A stretch of 64,000 nt of DNA from an uncultured Clostridia bacterium (lineage in GTDB: Bacteria > Bacillota > Clostridia > Christensenellales > DTU072), in assembly GCA_934274515.1 (NCBI GenBank), contig CAKQTC010000005.1, positions 1 through 64,000 on the forward strand. The letters run 5' to 3'. Position 1 is the first letter of the stretch; each line of letters begins with the position of its first letter. The translations under genes and the position numbers were made by a program. Of the stretch, positions 59,547 through 64,000 are shown in pieces. Under the pieces are notes generated by a model. That model was not told the DNA's origin and ran no database searches. It saw only the letters and a list, made by a program, of their open reading frames with translations.

Positions 59547-60748
59547 TATTTGTTACCTCCCTTCATTTCTCCTTCTTTAACCACGCTGTTGCGGGGAAGT
59601 TCCGTTTCGGGCGCGACGACGGCTATTTTCCATTCTCCGCCTTCGGGTCCCTCTTGCGGCGCGCCTATCACGCTGTTGTTTCCTATTGTCGTGCGCCAAC
59701 CGACTATCGAATGGCATACTCTCGCGTTTTCGCCGATTTCCGAGTACGGCATTATTATGGAATCCTTGATTTCCGCGCCTTTCGCTATTTTCGCTCCGTA
59801 GTAAATTACCGAGTTCGTCACCTTTCCGTCGATAACGCAGCCTTCGCTTACCATCGAGTTGCTCAGCGTCGCTTCGTCGCCTATGTACTGCGGCGGTTGC
59901 GCCGTGTTGCGCGCGTAAATCTTCCAATGGCGGTCGTTTATGATAAGTCCGCTGTTTTTGTCAAGAAGGTCCATATTCGCTTCCCAAAGAGAACTTATCG
60001 TTCCTACGTCTTTCCAGTAACCGTCGAAACGGTACGCGAACAGTCTTTGCTTGTCTTCGAGCATCATAGGTATGATGTTTTTACCGAAGTCGTTACTGCT
60101 GTTCTTGTTCTCTTCGTCGCGGATAAGGTAGTCGCGGAGTTTCGCCCAGGTGAAAATGTAGATACCCATACTCGCCTTCGTGCTCTTCGGGTGTTTCGGT
60201 TTTTCTTCGAACTCGTACACGCTTCCGTCGGGGTTGGTGTTCATAATGCCGAAACGGCTCGCTTCTTCGATGCTGACGTCGAGAACGGCTATCGTGCAGT
60301 CCGCTTCGTGTTCTTTATGGAAATCGAGCATTTCCGAGTAGTCCATCTTGTAGATATGGTCGCCCGAAAGGATAAGAACGTAATCGGGGTCATATCTGTC
60401 AATAAAGTTAATGTTTTGGTAAATCGCGTTCGCAGTGCCTTTATACCATTCGCCGGACTTGCCGCGTTGGTAAGGAGGAAGTACGAACGCACCGCCGTTT
60501 AACCTGTCAAGGTCCCACGGCTGACCGTTGCCGATATACTGGTTGAGTTCAAACGGCTGATATTGCGTAAGTACGCCTATCGTGTCTATTCCCGAATTAA
60601 TCGTGTTCGAGATAGGAAAGTCGATGATACGATACTTTCCGCCGAACGGAACGGCAGGTTTTGCCACGTTTTGGGTGAGAACGCCTAATCTCGTTCCCTG
60701 TCCGCCCGCAAGCAACATCGCCACGCATTCTTTTTTGGTGCTTTGCAT
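59546..60748 (-). CDS. glgC: Glucose-1-phosphate adenylyltransferase
   Basis: 400 residues. Catalytic marks are LLAGGQGTRLGVLT at about 12-25, PFGGKYRIIDFPISN, LILSGDHIYKMDY, and FEEKPKHPKSTKASMG with the Lys for glucose-1-phosphate. It makes ADP-glucose, the committed step of glycogen synthesis, with GlgD as partner. SD AAAGGAG precedes the ATG. Confidence 0.97.
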   Translation of the reverse strand: MQSTKKECVAMLLAGGQGTRLGVLTQNVAKPAVPFGGKYRIIDFPISNTINSGIDTIGVLTQYQPFELNQYIGNGQPWDLDRLNGGAFVLPPYQRGKSGEWYKGTANAIYQNINFIDRYDPDYVLILSGDHIYKMDYSEMLDFHKEHEADCTIAVLDVSIEEASRFGIMNTNPDGSVYEFEEKPKHPKSTKASMGIYIFTWAKLRDYLIRDEENKNSSNDFGKNIIPMMLEDKQRLFAYRFDGYWKDVGTISSLWEANMDLLDKNSGLIINDRHWKIYARNTAQPPQYIGDEATLSNSMVSEGCVIDGKVTNSVIYYGAKIAKGAEIKDSIIMPYSEIGENARVCHSIVGWRTTIGNNSVIGAPQEGPEGGEWKIAVVAPETELPRNSVVKEGEMKGGNK

Positions 60749-60766
60749 AACAATCTCCTTTAAGGT

Positions 60767-62746
60767 TTATTTTTTTGTCGTTTTGGCTTTCGCCTTGTTC
60801 TTTTTCTTTTTAATAACCGGTTCGGTTTCTTCGTCGTCTACGATGACTTTGTCGTCTTCTTCGTACTCTTTGGTAAGTTTTATAAACATCGCGCCTGCCG
60901 CCGGAATAGACAGTTTTATCGAATGTTTCTTCCCGTGCCGCGCTTCGTCTTCGCTTATCATTACGCTCTCTTTTTCCGCTTTTCCGCCGTATTTAACCCA
61001 TTCCGAGTTAAGCACGACCGTATACTCTCCGCTCTTGTCTACGCCGATTTCGTACCCGTCGCGCTCTTCGGGCGAAAAGTTACCGACGAATATAACGCTG
61101 TCGCCGTCTTCGGCATACCGCGTAAACACTAGCACGTTTTGCATGTTGTCGTCCACAACCGTCCACTTAAACCCGTCGTAAGTGCTGTCGAGTTCGTACA
61201 ACGCTTTCTCCGCAAGGTAAAACTTGTTCAAATCTTTTATGTATTCGTGGAACCGATAGTGCGTTTCGTACCCGAGCAAGAACCAGTCGAGCGGTTTTTT
61301 GTAATCCCATTCGATAAACTGCCCGAACTCGTACCCCATAAAATTAAGTTTTTTTCCGGGATGCGCCATTTGATAGGTAAGCAACGTTTTCGCCCCGGCA
61401 AACTTTTCTTCGTACGACGCGGGAATTTTCCCGATTATGCTCGATTTCCCGTGCACGACTTCGTCGTGAGAAAACGGCAATATATAGTTTTCGCTAAACG
61501 CGTAAGTAATGGAAAACGTAAGTTTGTTATGTACGCCCTTACGGAAAAACGGGTCCGTCTTAATGTAGTCGAGAGTGTCGTTCATCCAACCCATATTCCA
61601 TTTGTAGTTAAACCCCAGCCCTCCGAACGACGGCGGCATGGTAACCATCGGAAACGCCGTGCTTTCTTCCGCTATCATAACCACTCCGGCATGACGCGAC
61701 AAAATCGCCTTGTTGAGCGTTTGCAGAAAATATACCGCTTCCAAGTTATACTCTCCGCCGAACTCGTTACGCCGCCATTCGCCGTCTTTACGGTCATAGT
61801 TAAGATAAAGCATGCTCGCAACCGCGTCAAGACGCATTCCGTCGATATGATAATTGCTAATCCAAAAATCAACCGCGCTAATAAGAAAACTCCTTACTTG
61901 CGGCTTGTTAAAATCGTAAACTCTCGTCCCCCAACCCTTATGTTCCTGTTTGTAAATGTCCGCGTATTCGTATAAACACGTCCCGTCGAACTCATATAGT
62001 CCGAACGCGTCTTTCGGAAAATGAGAAAGCACGAAATCCATTATTACTCCGATGCCTTCGGCGTGACACGCGTCAACGAACTCCATAAAATCGTGCGGCG
62101 TGCCGTATCTCGACGTCGGCGCGAAAAGCCCCGTCGTCTGATATCCCCAACTCCCTTCGTACGGGTATTCCGTAACGGGCAGAAGTTCTATATGCGTGTA
62201 CCCCATGTCCTTGACGTAAGAAACGAGTTCTTTCGCCATGTCTTTGTACGAATACGGGCTACCGTCGGGATAGATTTTCCAACTACCCAAATGCACTTCG
62301 TAAATATTCATCGGGTTACGATAAGTGTTTCGCGCGGCTCTTTCTTTAACGTATTCGTCGTCCGTCCACTCGAACCCGTTTATGTCGTAAACCTTGCTTG
62401 CGTTTGCGGGCATCGTCTCCGAATGCGTCGCGTACGGGTCGGCTTTAAGCCTTATTTCGCCGTCCGAACCCTCTATGCTGAACTTGTAATTGCTGTACCG
62501 TTTTACTCCTCTTACATACGCTTCCCATATCCCGGACGAGCCTATTTTCGCCATAGGGTCGCGATTCCTGTCCCATTCGTTGTAATCGCCTACGACGGAA
62601 ACGCTTTTCGCGTTCGGCGCCCATACTCGAAACCGCCAGTATTTCTTGCCGTCTTTCTGTACGTAACAAGGTCCGAAAAACTTATAACTTTCGTAGTTCG
62701 TCCCTTCGTTGAACAGATAAATCGGATAATCGTAAGTGCTCTTCAT
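60767..62746 (-). CDS. glgB: 1,4-alpha-glucan branching enzyme
   Basis: 659 residues: an N-terminal CBM48 (about 25-110, WAPNAKSVSVVGDYNEWD) and the GH13 barrel with GMRLDAVASM (nucleophile) and MIAEESTAFP (acid/base). FSHDEVVHGK is another mark. The C-terminal tail is unusually charged (Glu/Asp then Lys-rich, about 630-659). It introduces alpha-1,6 branches. It starts 2 bp after the ispE stop. Confidence 0.96.
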   Translation of the reverse strand: MKSTYDYPIYLFNEGTNYESYKFFGPCYVQKDGKKYWRFRVWAPNAKSVSVVGDYNEWDRNRDPMAKIGSSGIWEAYVRGVKRYSNYKFSIEGSDGEIRLKADPYATHSETMPANASKVYDINGFEWTDDEYVKERAARNTYRNPMNIYEVHLGSWKIYPDGSPYSYKDMAKELVSYVKDMGYTHIELLPVTEYPYEGSWGYQTTGLFAPTSRYGTPHDFMEFVDACHAEGIGVIMDFVLSHFPKDAFGLYEFDGTCLYEYADIYKQEHKGWGTRVYDFNKPQVRSFLISAVDFWISNYHIDGMRLDAVASMLYLNYDRKDGEWRRNEFGGEYNLEAVYFLQTLNKAILSRHAGVVMIAEESTAFPMVTMPPSFGGLGFNYKWNMGWMNDTLDYIKTDPFFRKGVHNKLTFSITYAFSENYILPFSHDEVVHGKSSIIGKIPASYEEKFAGAKTLLTYQMAHPGKKLNFMGYEFGQFIEWDYKKPLDWFLLGYETHYRFHEYIKDLNKFYLAEKALYELDSTYDGFKWTVVDDNMQNVLVFTRYAEDGDSVIFVGNFSPEERDGYEIGVDKSGEYTVVLNSEWVKYGGKAEKESVMISEDEARHGKKHSIKLSIPAAGAMFIKLTKEYEEDDKVIVDDEETEPVIKKKKNKAKAKTTKK

Positions 62747-62748
62747 CT

Positions 62749-63552
62749 TTACTCCTTCTCATAGTACACCGCAAACGACGGCGGCGCGTACTCAATAAGT
62801 TTTTTCAAATTGAACGCGAACTTCGCTTTGTCGGTTTCCATTCCGAACGCCGCGCTGCCGCTTCCCGTAATTCCGCCCGCAAATCCCGCTCTCTTTACGA
62901 GTTTCAGGGCTTCGCCCGTACTCTCGTTAAGCATAACCGCCGCTCTCGCCAAAGCGTTGAAGGGCTGCGGATTTTCTCCTTTTTTCAGACGCTCTATAAA
63001 CGCGTCAGCGTCGCCGCTTTCTCCCCCTATTTCGTCGTATTTTCGATAACACTCGCCCGTGTTCACCCTTCCCGGCGGAACCACGACGACGGTATATATC
63101 GGCGGCAACTCGATTTTTTCCACCTTTTCGCCCGTTCCGCTCACGCGCGCGTTACCGCCACGATAAAAATACGGAACGTCGCTCCCGACGGATAATAGTA
63201 CGTTTTCGTCAATTTCGGGCAAAGAGTACAACTCTTTCAACACGCGAGCAACCGCACCGGAGTCGGCGGAAGAACCGCCCAGCCCCGCGCCTTCGGGAAC
63301 GTTCTTTTTTATCACGATACGCGCGCCGCCCGCTTTGTATTCGTCTATTACGGCGCGCCCCGCAAGTACCGCCGTATCCCGTTCGTAAACCCTGCCGTCC
63401 GTATACTCTATTACGAGTTCGTCCGCCTTTTCCGCGTAAATTTCGTCGAATATCGGCGCAGGAACAAAAACGCTGTCGAGAAGATGCCTGCCGCCCTTTA
63501 CGCCCGTAACGGCTAAACACAGATTAAGTTTGGCATAGGCAAGCGTGCGCAT
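62749..63552 (-). CDS. ispE: 4-diphosphocytidyl-2-C-methyl-D-erythritol kinase
   Basis: 267 residues, GHMP kinase: the start MRTLAYAKLNLCLAVTG, the ATP loop PEGAGLGGSSADSGAV at about 86-101, and a C-terminal ITGSGSAAFGM. It phosphorylates CDP-methylerythritol in the MEP isoprenoid pathway. It heads the ispE-glgBCDAP run. The ATG at 63552 has no SD, and the promoter -10 is only 7 bp upstream, so the message may be leaderless. Confidence 0.93.
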   Translation of the reverse strand: MRTLAYAKLNLCLAVTGVKGGRHLLDSVFVPAPIFDEIYAEKADELVIEYTDGRVYERDTAVLAGRAVIDEYKAGGARIVIKKNVPEGAGLGGSSADSGAVARVLKELYSLPEIDENVLLSVGSDVPYFYRGGNARVSGTGEKVEKIELPPIYTVVVVPPGRVNTGECYRKYDEIGGESGDADAFIERLKKGENPQPFNALARAAVMLNESTGEALKLVKRAGFAGGITGSGSAAFGMETDKAKFAFNLKKLIEYAPPSFAVYYEKE

Positions 63553-63559
63553 ATGTAAT

Positions 63560-63589
63560 ATTATATATATATAATAGCCCTTTTGTCAA
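63560..63589 (-). promoter_or_regulatory. Promoter of the ispE-glg operon, possibly leaderless
   Basis: On the minus strand TTGACA (63584-63589), an 18-bp spacer and TATAAT (63560-63565). The initiation codon is 7 bp beyond the -10, where transcription should start. The gap 63590-63679 has nothing else. Confidence 0.7.
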
Positions 63590-63679
63590 CCGATATAAAA
63601 GACAATTTGCCGATTAAAACCCTTCCCTTTCTCGCCTCGACGGTTCGCCCGAAAATAAACCGTGCCGCCTGCAAAACCG

Positions 63680-64000
63680 TTATTTCCCGTTCTTAACCAC
63701 CCTCAACACCATCGCGGTCATATCGTCCGGATGCTCGTCCTTTCTCTTCGCCGCGTTCTCTACGATTTTTTCCGCCAAAATTTGCGGATTGAGCGTCCGT
63801 AAGCCACCGATTATCTCCGCCATATCCGTCGCGTTAAGCCTGTCCGCTACCCCGTCGCTTATAAGTACCGCCATATCGCCTCCGTTCAGTTTTTTTCTTA
63901 CGATTATCGGCTCGCTCTCTTCGATTATTCCCATCGGCAACGCTCCGCCTTCGATTACGCTTATACCGCTCCCCGTCACGACGTAACTCTCGCGCCCGCC
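63680..64000 (-). CDS. spoIIE: SpoIIE-type protein phosphatase, C-terminal part (runs off the window)
   Basis: At least 106 residues, open to the window end with no start inside. The segment GRESYVVTGSGISVI then GGALPMGIIEES, followed by MAVLISDGVADRLN and a final PDDMTAMVLRV, matches the SpoIIE PP2C domain, which dephosphorylates SpoIIAA to free sigma-F. Two metal-binding Asp motifs (SDG, PDD) are present. The gene lies just upstream of ispE. Another PPM phosphatase is possible because most of the protein is unseen. Confidence 0.75.
   Translation of the reverse strand, partial: GGRESYVVTGSGISVIEGGALPMGIIEESEPIIVRKKLNGGDMAVLISDGVADRLNATDMAEIIGGLRTLNPQILAEKIVENAAKRKDEHPDDMTAMVLRVVKNGK

Overview
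The window is a stretch of a bacterial chromosome from an anaerobic, endospore-forming member of the Firmicutes (Clostridia-like). Three things point there. It carries sporulation and germination genes (sipL-like, ypeB, sleB, spoIIR, sigH and a partial spoIIE). It carries fermentative and anaerobic redox genes (adhE with rex, [FeFe] hydrogenases, indolepyruvate:ferredoxin oxidoreductase, flavodiiron protein with rubredoxin). Its promoters are of the TTGACA-N17-TATAAT type, with strong Shine-Dalgarno sites. The exact lineage cannot be fixed from this sequence alone. Most genes are on the minus strand; the main plus-strand blocks are metY, paaK-ACT and rpmG-secE-nusG-rplK-rplA.

Layout. 1-5400: two tRNA-Met-type genes, then spore morphogenesis and germination genes and veg. 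5400-12750: parB (no adjacent parA), rsmG, an HtrA-like lipoprotein protease, queH, malQ and a flotillin/NfeD pair. 12750-19600: an accessory region with a 4 x 64 bp tandem repeat, a BspA-type leucine-rich-repeat lipoprotein, two alpha/beta hydrolases, and duplicated tRNA-Ser 3'-end sequence flanking one of them. 19600-25240: GH16 glucanase, iorAB, lgt, a YitT/YczE-like membrane protein and a YerC-like repressor. 25385-30056: a redox/H2-sensing cluster (2Fe-2S thioredoxin-like ferredoxin, sensory HydS-type hydrogenase with PAS domain, PP2C/SpoIIE phosphatase, catalytic-type [FeFe] hydrogenase). 30343-34450: rex-adhE-phosphotransferase operon behind a promoter covered by palindromes. 34611-40486: an AT-rich glycan island with two GT2 glycosyltransferases, a polysaccharide pyruvyl transferase fused in frame to a complete MenD-like ThDP enzyme, and an SDR. 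40533-46220: rubredoxin, flavodiiron protein, metY, tRNA-Thr with an unusual repeated leader, paaK and an ACT-domain protein. 46547-48911: ribosomal/transcription genes. 49143-64000: an XRE regulator, then one long minus-strand run from spoIIE (cut by the window end) and ispE through glgB-glgC-glgD-glgA-glgP-GH13 to radC-mrnC-rlmB-sigH-ppx.

How the genes work together. Glycogen is built by GlgC/GlgD, GlgA and GlgB and broken down by GlgP, the GH13 enzyme and MalQ. Reductant from fermentation is disposed of through AdhE under Rex control and probably through hydrogenase, with HydS plus a phosphatase as a likely sensory branch. IorAB and the PaaK/ACT pair handle aryl-pyruvates and aryl-acetyl-CoA. 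FprA with rubredoxin removes O2 or NO.

The most unusual items are the pyruvyl transferase-MenD fusion with its possible internal translation start, the tRNA-Thr leader made of repeated tRNA 5'-ends, and the tRNA-Ser-derived repeats around a hydrolase gene. No CRISPR array, transposase, integrase or prophage gene was seen.
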